DNA of 64,000 nucleotides from Holotrichia oblita (GCA_023690525.1 CM043016.1:2914001-2978000); one strand, 5' to 3'. Positions 11,613-23,014 are shown, counted from the stretch's first letter. Numbers and translations are program-made. Notes: generated by a model from the sequence alone, not told the origin.

Positions 11613-11663
11613 ATCTTCATCGCTAACATTTTCTTCTATTATTTCGTTGTCTAACTCAATTTC

Positions 11664-13330
11664 TTCTAGCGATTTTCCTTGAAATTTTCAATACCATTTT
11701 GTTTCGAAAGCAACAAAAGTTTACTGATTTTTGCTGTTTGGTACACGTCATCTGGTAGGCGATGAAATTCTGAGTAAGTCTTCTGAGTATGACCCATAAA
11801 TGTTGCCAATTGTTCTAACTCTGTCTTGTCCATTTTGAAAATTGGTGTAATGGTAGCCAAATGCTTTCTTAGTCTAGTTGATGTTAACAGTGATGCCTTT
11901 TTAACATCACCTAAAGCTATTTTCGCATGTTTTCTCATTACAGCATTGCCCGTTATCGGATTATCCCTTCCGGGTACTCCAAAGAGGTAAGGATTGTTGT
12001 CAACGAGTATTTATCAAATAGTACTGGAACACCTTTCCCCCTCTTTCCCCTAATGACGACTCTTTTAAGTATCTTATATAAGATCTTTTCAGAATCTGTC
12101 AACGCCTTCTCAAACTCCGAAGAAGACAATGTGTTATAGTTCTTCATAAAAGGTAAAAAAGTCATTCGCTGAAGTTCACCCACCCCTCTTTTATTGAAAA
12201 TTAAAACAGTACAAAACGCTGCTTCTACTAATTTTCAAAACGCCTGTACGTCACTTGAATTTTCAACTAAATTATGTCTTACTGTCCTTATTAGATTCAT
12301 CAAATAAATTTCAAATTTCTGCAAAATTAGAAAGAACTTTTTTAGAAAAAATAACAGTACCTATGTACTATTTCATAATAATTTCAATCTTAGGCTAATT
12401 CTAAAGTTCACCCAGCCCCTCTTTTATTGAAAATTAAAACAGTACAAAACGCTGCTTCTACTAATTTTCAAAACGCCTGTACTAATTTTTAAATTATGTC
12501 TTACTGTCCTTGTTAGATTCTTAAAATAAATTTCAAATTTCTGCAAAATTAGAAAGAACTTTTTTAGAAAAATAACAGTACCTATGTACTATTTCGATAA
12601 TAATTCAATCTACATGACATCTTAGGCTAATGGTATCATAGTTGCTTCGTTGAATTTGTTTATTGCTAAATTTTGACCACACCTATTAGCAACTGTGCCA
12701 AACGACGCATATATCGTTTTGCCACAAGAAGGAAATGTTTCTCTTCGTGACTTTTAATATACTTCCTTGCTACTTCACAAATAATCTCATCCTTTTTGGG
12801 GACCAAAAATATGTCATCCGCTCTCAGCATACTTAGGAGACCACTGCTTTTCAAGATATCATTAGGACCAAAGTGTCCAGCCATTTAATTTGTCCTTCTA
12901 ATTGTGCTTTGAAAGGTTTGGATGGATCTGGATTAAAAAAACATTTTTTCGCATGTTTTCTGAGATTTTTAGCAGAATAATAGCCGCAGCAAAATTTACA
13001 TGACTCATTATCGGCTTTCATTACTGGAATTATTTTTGATGTAGTAAAATTCCCTTCTCGTCTTAATCTATCAATCAGTTTTTTGCAAGTGATATAAATT
13101 CTTGTACTTTTAGTTCATTTCCATGTTTTCTTTCCAGATGCCTGGAGAAGTAAACCTACTTCCTGATCGCAATATATGCAAAAATTCTTTCGCCTGATAC
13201 GATTAGTTTGCACTTTTGCTTTTCTCTTTCTTCCTAGATTGTTAGGTAATGATTCCTCAGTCTCAAGACTAATTTGAAGCTCAAATTGTTGAAATACAAT
13301 TTTCTCTAATTCTTTAGCCACAAAAAAATG
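11664..13330 (-). pseudogene. Zinc-finger/tyrosine-recombinase (Crypton-like) pseudogene
   Basis: Minus-strand pieces in N-to-C order begin with an FCIYCDQEV...RHLERKHGNE C2H2-type finger (about 13,110-13,190, one frameshift). A second finger follows, SCKFCCGYYSAKNLRKHAKK then C (about 12,945-13,010). Next is SGLLSMLRADDIFLVPKKDE (about 12,840). Then, after an intron ending TTTTGCAG at 12,319, comes FNKRGVGELQRMT...SEFEKALTDSEK, RVVIRGKRGKGVPVLF, STRLRKHLATITPIF and ELEQLATFMGHT...RLPDDVYQTAKISKLLLL. The last blocks resemble the C-terminal catalytic half of tyrosine recombinases (R..KHl.T, then GHt). Stops (for example in DVQAF*KLVEAAF) and a frameshift near 11,960 show decay. The family occurs repeatedly in animal genomes. 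The Crypton assignment is inferred. Confidence 0.65.
12175..12625 (-). repeat. Tandem duplication of a tyrosine-recombinase exon with its acceptor
   Basis: About 215-225 bp from TTCACCCACCCCTCTTTTAT (12,174) recur from TTCACCCAGCCCCTCTTTTA (12,407). Both include the FNKRG coding block, the upstream TTTTGCAG acceptor and intron sequence (TAGAAAGAACTTTTTTAGAA). The second copy has an internal deletion. The duplication lies wholly within the pseudogene. Confidence 0.85.
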
Positions 13331-14312
13331 TTACACATTTAGTACCTACCTGATATAATCTTAAGCAGGCTTTGGATAAGCTAAAAGTGTCATTATTTTT
13401 GCCATCTACAGTAAACCCTGTACGTATGGATTTTACGAAAGCTCTCTTGAGTTCTACCGCATGCAGGGCCACGATTTGTTCTATCTAAATGGAAATTACG
13501 ACCTACATGCACACACGTCGGGTGAAAGTTCCCTTCCCGGCTTTTCCACGGCATGTCACATAGAACGTTCGGCGAAGCCACTCCAAGCCACTTCGTTAAT
13601 GCATTTGCATTTCCGTCTTTTCTCTCTCGATATTACGTATATGAATGCGGATATCCATATGTGGCAATCGCGAGACGATATATAAGCAATTTCGCGCGAT
13701 CGGAAAGCTCTAGCGTAAAAGTTTTAAGTTGTAGTACGGATATACCTGGAGTGGAAACTGGGAAAAAGAAGAGACTTAAAGTTCGGAGTGTTACAGGCGT
13801 GCAGCAAGATTGGAAAAGTTAGAGTTACAAGAAGCGGCGGCACGCGGTGTATGTGTATTTTGGAACTGTTTAAGTGCCGTACAGCTACTGCATACGAACG
13901 TTGGCAGTTTTCTTGTCGAGTTGAAACACTTTTCCGTATAACGAAAATAATATTTTTATGGCGCCGCCGAAGTAACACGAAACTTCAAACAGGTATTCGC
14001 AAGGTATAAGGAGGAAATGGATGAATTTAAAGTGGTTATAGACAGTGCTACTATCGAGGAAATTCTTCGGAGAAATTCGATGCATTTCAAGGAAGATATT
14101 TCCTTTAAAAATAATAGAATTCGTTACGGACAAATAAATTCTTCCGTGTCGTATCTACATGTGTTACAAGATGTGCGTCAATACGGAAGGATGGTTTCAA
14201 AACTGCATACCAGCTCAGTGAATCCGGATAGTCGTCAGTAAGCTGTAGACAGTCTCAACTATACAGGGCGTCCTAGTATTTATTTATTGCATTTTTTTGC
14301 CGTAAATCTATT
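13331..14312. other. No gene recognised
   Basis: Several overlapping 60-90-codon ORFs occur on both strands (13,461-14,241), but none shows a domain, signal peptide or repeat, and frames conflict. Less A+T-rich than its surroundings. Confidence 0.4.
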
Positions 14313-14748
14313 TTAACACTAAACACTTTAACCCACTAAACTAAATTAAAATAAAATCTACAAATTCAGGTAACCTAAATGTTATGCACGGTCAATCCGA
14401 TACGCATCATTAATTTCCGATTAATGAAAACAATGACGAATGCGGGATAGGTCCGTTGTCACAGTTCATTACACATGACTTATTTTTATATATTTCTAAA
14501 TCTTTAGAAAACATTTAGAAACTTACAATTGTTTATTTGTCTAATTAATTTAACATTCGTATGATCCATGTTGTGATCTGTTTCAAAAATGTGTTGGGCA
14601 ACGCTCGATTTCTCAATTCTATTAAATCTAAGATTAGCCATACGCTCTTTGAATCTAGTTGAGACTGCTCTCCTGGTTTGCCCAATATATTTTTCATTAC
14701 AATCTTTACAATTGATTTCGCAAATACCTGACTTTTCTAGAGGATTTC
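14313..14748 (-). mobile_element. Truncated Penelope-like element copy (minus strand)
   Basis: The segment is the reverse complement of the GIY-YIG end and 3' flank of the plus-strand copy at 16.24-16.87 kb. It encodes the same KDCNEKYIGQTRRAVSTRFK block and the downstream GACAACGGACCTATCCCGCA region. Relative to the other copies about 70 bp of the terminal repeat, including the hammerhead-like motif, is missing at 14,331. It is truncated at 14,748 within the CTAGAGG segment. Confidence 0.8.
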
Positions 14749-15900
14749 GATTCTAGCGAAGACATCCATTCTATTTCACTTCTTCGTCCTAACATATTTT
14801 ACAAGGACGACGGCATCTCCGACAATGGAACACATACGATCGCCGTATGGGTAGGGGGGGCAAATGAAATTTGGCACATTACATGGGGCGCCATTTTCCC
14901 GACTGGAGATAAGGAAAATTGCTCGGTCACGTGTCGACTGCTTATTAAGCCGGACCCTGATTCCGTACGCCAGTACCATCGTCAAATAACAACGATGGTG
15001 ACGCCGGGGAAAAGGCGAATCGAACATCCCCTCGACTGACACATTTCGTAATTCGAAACGAACGTTTCGTCCGGTGATATCCTGTCCTAACAAAGGAAGT
15101 ACAACCGTCCTTGTCGAGATGTATATATCAATTTTTTTAGCGCAAACTTTAAAATTGAGGTTATGGATAGCAGCGAAACTAATTCGCTTTTAAAGCTAAG
15201 ACTTTAAGGTAGTATGTAGTAGTATTAGCTGAAGGAAGTTTTCGTGTGGAGAATCCACCAGCGCCGTTAAATAATTAAATTAGAGTCAGGTAGAGGTAGA
15301 TGTGGAGAGAACGCTAAGTTATGGTGAACTGGGAACAAGTGTAATATGTATAGCCGGCATCCGCACAGTATGTAGGTGAGGCGAGGAGCTACATAGTTCG
15401 CTTGTAGTGTTTGCTAGCGTTCAGCCTACCAACCAACGGATTCCGTTTCCATAATTAAGTTTGGACCGCTACAGCTCGTAAACCTAATGCGTTAAATCTC
15501 GACGAATTTTCCTATTTTCTCCCCCCCCTCCCCGCCCCCTCCCCCACCATCTTATCTATCCTGCGCTGAATTCGATTCTGGATAGAGGGCGTGCAGATTG
15601 TAAGTGTTATACGTGTGTGGTTTATTCCACCGCAAGATTTCCTCCGACGGTCTAGAAGAGAAAGAAGGTTTTATTAGAAGAACAATTAGACATAATGAAA
15701 TGTAGACGTGGTATAGTTTACTCATTAGGATCGCTGTGAGACGTAGCTAGATTTTTTGTTTTAACGGTAATAGAAATGGAATTTTTATTTAAAGGTTTCT
15801 ACTTTGATATTCTTAATAGTGTTGTGCATGAAATTCTCAACAATGAAGGAACATGTTATTTTTGACAGTTACCGATGGGAAGTTCTTCACTGGATTTCTC
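14749..15900. other. No gene recognised; C-rich tract at 15,519-15,548
   Basis: A 105-codon minus-strand ORF (14,776-15,093) has no recognisable domain. A cytosine-rich tract (CCCCCCCCTCCCCGCCCCCT) stands out from the A+T-rich surroundings. Confidence 0.4.
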
Positions 15901-15904
15901 GGTG

Positions 15905-16160
15905 TAGAAGTAGAACACTAAACACTTTAACCCACTAAACACCAAACAAATTTTAAATCAAACCGACGCGTTTCAACAGCAATGCTGTCATTATCAAGGC
16001 GATAATAAAATTAAATTAAAATAAAATCTACAAATACAGGTAACCTAAATGTTATGCACGGTCAATCCGATACGCATCATTAATTTCCGATTAACGAAAA
16101 CAATGACGAATCCGGGATAGGTCCGTTGTCACAGTTCATTACACATGACTTATTTTTATA
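15905..16160 (-). repeat. Inverted terminal repeat of Penelope-like element, with hammerhead-like motif
   Basis: This is the reverse complement of 16,675-16,873. It carries CGACGCGTTTCAACAGCAAT, which on the minus strand reads TTGATAA, then an ACAGC/GCTGT hairpin, then TGAAACGCGTC. That order resembles a minimal hammerhead ribozyme core (CUGAUGA - stem II - GAAA), as known from PLE terminal repeats. The core has substitutions. Confidence 0.75.
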
Positions 16161-16873
16161 AAAGATGCGGCCAAGTGTAATGGTTTCCAGCCTCAGCATA
16201 TCTATAAGTTAATTAGGAAGTTTAATTATAAGAAAACTGTGAAAAAATCTACGACTTTTCGAGAGGATGTTAAAGCTTCACCCGTTGTGACCCTCCCTTA
16301 CGCTCCCTTTATCACTAAAGGTTTGAGTAAAATCTTCAAAGAGCTAGATCTCAGAATAGTTTACAGTTCTGGGACTAGTTTACGAAATCTCATCGGTAAC
16401 CCTAAAGATAAAATACAACCTCTAGAAAAGTCAGGAATTTACGAAATCAATTGTAAAGATTGTAATCAAAAATATATTGGGCAAACCAGGAGAGCAGTCT
16501 CAACTAGATTCAAAGAGCATATGGCTAATCTTAGATTTAATAGAACTGAGAAATCGAGCGTTGCCCAACACATTTTTGAAACAGATCACAACATCGATCA
16601 TACGAATGTTAAATTAATTAGACAAATAAACAATAATTGTAAGTTTCTAAATGTTTTCGAAAGTTTAGAAATATATAAAAATAAGTCATGTGTAATGAAC
16701 TGTGACGACGGACCTATCCCACATTCGTCATTGTTTTCGTGAATCGGAAATTAATGATGCGTATCGGATTGAGCGTGCATAACATTTAGGTTACCTGTAT
16801 TTGTTAGATTTTATTTTAATTTAGTTTTATTATCGCCTTGATAATGACAGCATTGCTGTTGAAATGCGTCTGA
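16161..16873 (+). mobile_element. Penelope-like element, C-terminal part with inverted terminal repeats
   Basis: This 5'-truncated PLE keeps the end of the protein and the 3' terminal repeat. The coding part is described separately. The terminal sequence to 16,873 contains CCTTGATAATGACAGCATTG followed by CTGTTGAAATGCGTC, the same hammerhead-like motif as in the inverted copy on its left. The two terminal repeats face each other across about 0.5 kb, a configuration common in PLEs. Confidence 0.8.
16239..16742 (+). pseudogene. Penelope-like GIY-YIG endonuclease domain
   Basis: A 167-codon open frame without an upstream RT domain, so it is the C-terminal third of a PLE protein. The GIY-YIG signature is complete: SGIYEINCKDCNQKYIGQTR has GIY, then a CxxC-like pair (NCKDC) and YIGQT. 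RRAVSTRFKEHMANL gives the conserved R and the EH pair. SVAQHIFETDHNID gives the AxHi...dH block. This domain nicks target DNA during PLE insertion. There is no credible start codon of its own and no partner ORF. The ORF is intact but the element is truncated, so activity is unlikely. Confidence 0.85.
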
Positions 16874-17545
16874 AATGAATGAAATCAATCACACTTCTGC
16901 AAGGCTTCACACAGGGTGGTGCAACCAAGATGGGGTAGACGATTATAATTAAACGGTGAGGAATTTCGAAAAACCCTTTTTGGGATTTGATTGAGGACCA
17001 CATGGACTACGTTTAAAAAATATTTCCATTACACAGGGTGATCGAAGCGGTCGGTGACGAACTAAACTTATGTTCTTTTAAATGGAAAAAAAATGTTTGA
17101 AATGTTCAAAAAATAATCCAACAAGTTTTATTATCATATGGGTTCGTATGTGTAATATCTCTATCTATTTTGCAGTAGTTCTTTGATTATAGTAGGCTTG
17201 TTTCAACAAAAATTGAAACATCTTTACATTATTATTTATTATGAAATCGTATTGAATACGAATATTTTTGTAGGCGATTCAGGTAGTTGTTAAAAACCTG
17301 AGAAAATTGAACAAATTGTTTGCGTTTTTTCTCAGCATAATATAACCCTATTTTAGAAATTTCTTGTCATATTTCTTCAAATTTGCAATGTTATGTTATC
17401 ACAACACATATTTAGGCGCAAGCAATTGAAATCTCCGAAACCCATTTTTCTTAATTCGTTCTGAGCTTCTTTTGAGCTTGGACAGAAGAAAAATGACGAT
17501 TTGACATTTTGTCATACGACTTTGCGACGTTTTGCTCACCATGCT
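16874..17545. other. No gene recognised; generic repeat ends
   Basis: Contains ACACAGGGTGGTGCAACCAA and TACACAGGGTGATCGAAGCG strings of the CAGGGTG type seen at the ends of many small TIR elements here. No coding motif found. Confidence 0.4.
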
Positions 17546-19250
17546 GATTGAAGATGCATCAGATTGTCGCCAATAATAGGAAGCTGCCAAAAGAACTGTG
17601 GGCAGAAGCGTGCAATACTGCCAGGTATCTTTTGTAGCGCAATGGGGAGTTTTCCATTCAAACCAAATCTCCATATGAGCTGTGGTATGGACGATCACTA
17701 GGAAGCTTAAATCATCTGAGAATTTTTGATACTGAATGCTATGTGCATATAAACAAGAATTTCCGATCGAAGTTTGACGACAAGGCTGTTCATGGACATC
17801 TAGTTGAAAGAAAGAAAATCGTACTAAGTCACGATATAAAATTTAAAACCTGAACAAGTTCCCTGTGAAGAAACCTTGCCCGATGTCAACAGGACCGAAG
17901 CAGTCTGCCACGACGAGAGGATAGAAGATATCATTGAAGAAGAATCCGATACGGCATCATGTTCCGGAGGAAGTCAAATATCAGATGAAGAAGAAAAAGA
18001 AACCGAACATGATCAAAAGCGACGAAAAGGCAAACGTAAAGAGAAGAAAGAAGGATGGAGAGATAGATCTCCCATCATCAGTTGCAAGGATCCAAGTTCA
18101 TATTCAGAAGTATTGCAGTCTAGCGATAAAAATCAGTGGCTGAAGGCTATTCATGAAGAATTGGTGTACAAGTTTTGCAGAATCGATGGGTATGACGTCA
18201 AAAAGTTACAAAGGGTCGACTGGTGGCCAAAAGATACGTACAAAAGCAAGACATTGACTATGTTGAACGTTATGATACCATTCGAACTTTGTTAGCAGTA
18301 GCTGCTGCAGAAAAAATTGAAGCTTGACCAATTTGACATCAAAACAACCTTCTTGAATGGCGTGCTCGTAGAAGAAGTATAGATGGAACAACCGGTTTGA
18401 AGGTTGAGGTTTTGAAGATGGTACTGGCCGAGTATGTCTACTGAAGAAGAGTTTGTATGGCCTCAAACAAGCACCACGTTGCTGGAACAAACGTTTTGTA
18501 GACTTTACGTTGATGATGGTTTGGTTGTGGGCAGCGACAAAATAGAAACTGAAGAATTTTTGGAAATGTTGCTGCTGGAATTTCATACAACTAGAGGGTC
18601 TCTCAACAATTTCTTGGGTATGAAGATAAGTGAATCAAGAGGATTATACAAGGAAAATTCTGGAAAGATTTGGAATGACCGAGTCGAATGGAGTCTCTAC
18701 TCCAATTGGACGCGAAGAGAGTAACCTTGAGGACAAAAACACTGCGAAAATTCCTTATCGCGAAGCAGTAGGATGTCCGGACATGGCTTTTGCAGTGAAC
18801 AAAGCAGCTCGTGCTATGGAAGATCCTACAGTTCAAGATTGGAATCGAATGAAACGTATATTTAGATATTTGAAGAATATACGGGGAGATTGAAGCATTA
18901 AAGGTCTACAGTGACGCTGACTACGCCGGTGACAAGGACATTGACAGTTCAACAACAGATATCGTTGCTATTCTCAACCATGGAGCTGTATCATGGACCA
19001 GTCAATTGCAAAAGCCAGTAGCAACATCTACCATCGAGACAGAAGTAATATCAGCAAGTGAAGGAGCAAAGGGGCTGATCTGGTTGAAAAGGCTGCTGAA
19101 TGATTTAACTGGAATTGCCAGCCAAGACAAACGTCCTACACTCTACATCGACAATGCTAGTACAGTGAAGTTGTCAAAGAATCCAACGTATCATCGAAAA
19201 TCAAAGCATATAGAGGTCCTTCACTTCTACGTCAGGAAAAAGTTTTTGAA
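17546..19250 (+). pseudogene. Ty1/Copia polyprotein pseudogene
   Basis: Plus-strand blocks follow Copia pol order across frames. The integrase C-terminal part comes first: LPKELWAEACNTARYLL, then KSPYELWYGRSLGSLNHLRI with FDTECYVHI (17,585-17,760). An acidic/basic linker follows (17,876-18,080), then YSEVLQSSDKNQWLKAIHEE (start of RT), QFDIKTTFLNGVLVEEV, and the catalytic LYVDDGLVVGSDK (18,504-18,540). Next are SLNNFLGMKI, YTRKILERFGMTESNGVSTP and RNase H with KVYSDADYAGDKDIDSSTTD, VATSTIETEVISASEGAKG and LYIDNASTVKLSKNPTYHRK. Stops, frameshifts and internal deletions remove much of the RT. No flanking LTRs were recognised. Confidence 0.85.
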
Positions 19251-20024
19251 TGGAAATCTGCTTCGATGTTGCCATTTTACAAGGTTCCCCTTCCGTTTCG
19301 AATGTTCACTTGACACCTTTTTGAGCAAAGTTCTGATTATGAATTATTCGAACCAACAACAATTATTACATAGCGATCTTGTTAATAAATACGAATTCAA
19401 TTATCATACGATCTCGATTAAACGACAAAAAAACGGTAGTAATAGTCCTATTAACTCCGATTTACTTCACTATTATACGGCTACTAATCTCTCAAATTAC
19501 CTCTTTTATTGCAATTCAATCGAAGTAAGCCATTCGTAATCGTAAAAGAAGATCATTAAATATGTACCTGGAATATCACGAGAAAACGCTTAATTATTAA
19601 CGAAGACGAATCGTTTCCGTTTTATTGTCCTGTAATTATCCCGGACAATGATTAGCAGTTCACTGTACCATAATATAAGTACTTGCCGGCCGATGGTCGG
19701 TACCATAAAATAATGTTGAAGAAATCAGCTAATAACGGCCACCCTTATCGTATATTTATATCATCGCAACACAATACACTTTATAGGAAACGATACGAAA
19801 AGCAATAGATCATTTAGATTTACGGTTTGTTGGCCTGTCGGATTATTTCGTATCGAATTACTGGTGTATTACTACACCGTGGTGGCGTCCGGTTACAATG
19901 AGGAAGTTAGAAAGAAAGCGTTTCGTTTGTTTTCTTTTATCTGACGTTGAAAAATTGAGATGGAAAATGAAATTAAGCGAAAATCTTCTAAAATTGTCTT
20001 ATTTATAATTAATCAGCTCGATAC
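19251..20024. other. No gene recognised
   Basis: The frame that ends the Copia remnant stays open to 19,539 but loses RNase H similarity after about 19,250. Nothing else seen. Confidence 0.45.
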
Positions 20025-20355
20025 ACATTTCCTCCATTGATATTCTAACCTTTTTGTTGCCCTGTTTACAGTGAGGAACGTTGAGCTCCTCAATATAGCC
20101 ATCAGATTCTATCTCTACATTGTTGGCAAATGTTTTACCACCGAGTCATTTGGAAACAAGAGATAATCCGATGGAGCTAAATCTGGTGAATAGGGTGCGC
20201 GAGGAAGTAATTCGAACTTTAAGTCATTGATTTCGGCCATCGCGATAACGCAAGTGTGAACTGGTGCAATGTCTTGATGAAACAAGACGTTAATAGTTTC
20301 TTCTTGCTAAAGATTATCAATGAAAATTATCCCTCCTGAGGTTTTCATTTTCTCT
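20025..20355 (-). pseudogene. mariner transposase fragment (C-terminal)
   Basis: The minus strand reads GIIFIDNL, then after an internal deletion VLFHQDIAPVHTCVIAMAEI. It continues NDLKFELLPRAPYSPDLAPS with DYLLFP. These are the second and third catalytic-aspartate blocks of mariner transposases ('HQDNAPvHt', 'YSPDLAPSDyh'). The tail GYIEELNVPHCKQGNKKV follows after a frameshift. The N-terminal DNA-binding half is missing. Confidence 0.85.
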
Positions 20356-20425
20356 AAGGTCCCCTAAAGCCTTCTTGTCTCCTCTTATGTGGCCCGTTGT
20401 CTAGTCACTGGGGTTGTTCGATCTA

Positions 20426-21652
20426 ACGGGTGGGCAAATTTGAGGTTAGGAAGTAAATTGGCTGTCAAATGATGAAATGTCAAAGATTGAGCTGTCATCT
20501 TTTGATATTTATATTTACAAAATGGTGAAAATTTTACTGTATCACTTCGTAAAATTCGAGCCCCCTTTCCTCGTAATCAGACTCCTTCTGAGACCGCTGT
20601 GCGTAATTTAATCGCTAAATTCGAGGCTCACGGTACTGTTGCTGGCAATAGACCAAAATAATACGCTCGTAGTGGCTGTAGTGATGCAAACATAGCCGCT
20701 GTACAGCAAAGTGTTGAGAATGAGCCTGGAACATCAACTCGTCGACGTTCGCAACAATTGGGCATCACCAGAGGCACTTTGCGTAACATTTTGCATAAAG
20801 ATCTTCATCTTTATGCTTATCAAATTCAACTCGTTCAAGAATTAAAACCGGCCGACCATTGTTTGCGTCGAACGTTTGTGAATTGGCTGTTTGAAAAACT
20901 GAACGAAAACAATGCAACAAAATCATCTTTAGTGATGAGGCCCATTTTCAATTAGGCGGTTATTTAAACAAACAAAATTGTCGCATATGCGGCTCACAAA
21001 ATCCATAAACAGTCCTCGAAAAACCATTACATCCTAAGAAAGTGACGGTATGGTGTGGTTTATGGTCAGGCGGCATCATCGGCCTATATTTTTTCGAAAA
21101 TAAGCAAGGAAACGCCGTCACCGTGAATTCTCTGAGCTACCAAACCATGATAATCGATACTTCGTGGCCACAATTGGCTAATGTTGACATCAGAGACCTT
21201 TGGTTTCAGCAAAACGGCGCCACAAGCCACACAGCCGACCAAACAATTCCGTTGTTGCATGAGAAATTTCCCGGTCGAGTAATTTCTGGATTTGGCGATG
21301 TCAAATGGCCGCCTCGTTCTTGCGATTTAACGCCGCTGGATTATTTTCTCTGGGGCCATTTGAAAGACCGGGTTTACGTGAACAAACCACAAACAACTGA
21401 CGCTCTGAAAGATGAAATTCGGCGCTGCATTGACGAGATAAGCGAAGCTTTGTTGCAAAATGTGGTTCAAAATTTTGTGAAAAGAGCGGACGTCTGCCGA
21501 CGTGCTAGTCATGGACATTTGCCCGACATCAAATTCCATTATTAATTCCCATATTTCTACTTTACATTGGTATCAATAAAACTGAATTTGTCAAAAAAAA
21601 GTGTATTTTTAAGCCAATTTACTTCCTAACCCCAAATTTGCCCACCCTGTAT
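20426..21652 (+). mobile_element. Full-length DD41D (rosa/VISITOR-like) mariner relative
   Basis: Terminal inverted repeats of about 36 bp flank a degenerate transposase. The left one begins GGGTGGGCAAATTTGAGGTT (20,429) and the right one ends AACCCCAAATTTGCCCACCC (21,647), flanked by TA as expected for Tc1/mariner. The element is about 1.23 kb, a normal length. It stands close to two other mariner fragments, so this stretch is a cluster of independent insertions. Confidence 0.85.
20500..21545 (+). pseudogene. DD41D-type mariner transposase, inactive
   Basis: The N-terminal helix-turn-helix region reads ETAVRNLIAKFEAHGTVAGN, then RRRSQQLGITRGTLRNILHK. After stops near 20,660 and 20,955 a 167-codon ORF begins (21,042). 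It holds TVWCGLWSGGIIGLYFFEN, the block with the second catalytic position FQQNGATSHTA, and RSCDLTPLDYFLWGHLKD with the third. There are 41 residues between the second and third positions, the signature of the DD41D group. The second catalytic aspartate is replaced by asparagine (QQN instead of QQD), which with the stops means the protein could not be active. Confidence 0.85.
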
Positions 21653-21654
21653 AA

Positions 21655-21905
21655 GTGCAGATGTCCTCCTTTGGAAAAAAAAAATTATCCCATGCACATC
21701 CCAAAAAAATGACGCTAGGACTCTACCAGCAGATGGAAAAGTCTTCGCCTTCTCTGGAGCCGATTCTCCTCTTTTAGTCGAACGTTTTGGCTATTTCTTG
21801 GTCTCAGGTGTGAAGTGATGGATCCATGTTTATGAATCGACGCAAAAACTCTGCAAACACTCGATTGAAACATCCTCACGACGCTGTTTATGTTCCATTG
21901 TGAGT
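21655..21905 (-). pseudogene. mariner transposase fragment (first catalytic region)
   Basis: The minus strand reads TWIHHFTPETKK then PKRSTKRGESAPEKAKTFPS and AGRVLASFFWDVHGI. This is the block around the first catalytic aspartate of mariner ('DETWiHhytPETK...SAgKVmaTvFWD.hGI'), with the aspartate region damaged by a stop just before TWIHH. It ends where the DD41D element begins. Confidence 0.8.
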
Positions 21906-22044
21906 AATCGCGGCATCCATCTCGCGCATAGATTTAGCAAGTCCGAGTGTTTAGTCGATGCGATGTAGCCCACTTTTTCAAATGCCTATCATATCTGCTA
22001 GCTTTTCTTCTCTTCGTCTCGTTTAAACTCTGCTACGCAATATT

Positions 22045-22500
22045 TTATTGTAGAGCAAAGTATTGTATGATTGATTTTTTCATGTTTACAAATTTAGCGA
22101 GAATATCCACTATTGATGACTGTGGGGGCGGTGCAGAATAGTCTGGTGCTGGGTCCCTCTTTTTCTGTTGGACATACCAAGAAGGATTTGCCGAATTGCG
22201 AGATACCTCTGTCCGATGATTGAATTCGTCCATAACACTGTAGAACATAATGGCTACTATTCCGTCTGCATACTCCAAGAGGACATCCTGCAGACGGTTA
22301 AGGTCTCGAGACAGTCGATTAGATATGGACCTGGTTTTTCGGGTAGCTCTGTAACGGGACGCGACTATTTCCATTATTTTATTAAACATATTAACGTAAC
22401 AAGTTAGGGCTAAGTTAGTGATCTTGTGGTTTATATAATTATTTAAATAAACAGTAAAATAATATGGCCGTGTTTACTGGTGAAGGGCCAGCACGTAGCC
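22045..22500 (-). pseudogene. Unassigned ORF behind a repeated leader
   Basis: A 114-codon minus-strand ORF (22,045-22,389) contains SRDLNRLQDVLLEYADGIVA and DEFNHRTEVSRNSANPSWYV. It shows no domain I can name; a retrotransposon Gag is possible but unproven. The sequence just upstream of it (22,390-22,490) is related to 25,790-25,880, so it belongs to a dispersed element. Shared blocks include TATTTAAATAAACAGTA and GGCCG.GTTTACTGG. Confidence 0.35.
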
Positions 22501-23010
22501 AATAAATTAAAACACTGATAACAAAGAAATTACAAGAAAGACCACGCCGAGCCCCAAGACAGATCACCGAAAGAAGCGGAAGAAATTCATTAATTGTGAG
22601 GAAACACAACTATAGACACAGTATCAAATCCTCCTGTTATTTCGACAGTAATTTCATCGATTCCATTCACGTTACCCGAAACTATTTATCAACGACTGGA
22701 ACAAATTACTGCTCATCCAGAGGTGGGATACCGCAACAGCGTAAGATGCAACGTTGTGGTACCAAAGCAATGCGGAGAAATATCCAGAAATAATGGTAGA
22801 AGCAGAGTGAAAGATAATTACGCAATAATGGATACTGATATTTGTATAATGTCGTAATTACGTTCTTGATAAATGAGGGTTGATGCTTATTTTTTTGCTT
22901 TTATGGAAACCTAACGAAGGAGAGATGGGTAATTGAATTTGTGTGTAGATCTTGCTTAAACTTGCAGCGCTTAAGAAAGAAAAAGTTCAAAAAGAGTTCA
23001 AGAGAACTGT
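22501..23010. other. No gene recognised
   Basis: No coding motif or repeat structure identified. Confidence 0.4.
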
Positions 23011-23014
23011 CATT

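Noticed and set aside
13461..14241. Cluster of overlapping ORFs on both strands
   Set aside because: Frames conflict, none has a recognisable motif, and no splice model joining them was convincing.
14776..15093. 105-codon minus-strand ORF
   Set aside because: No domain, signal peptide, repeat or splice context; length is within chance expectation for the less A+T-rich stretch.
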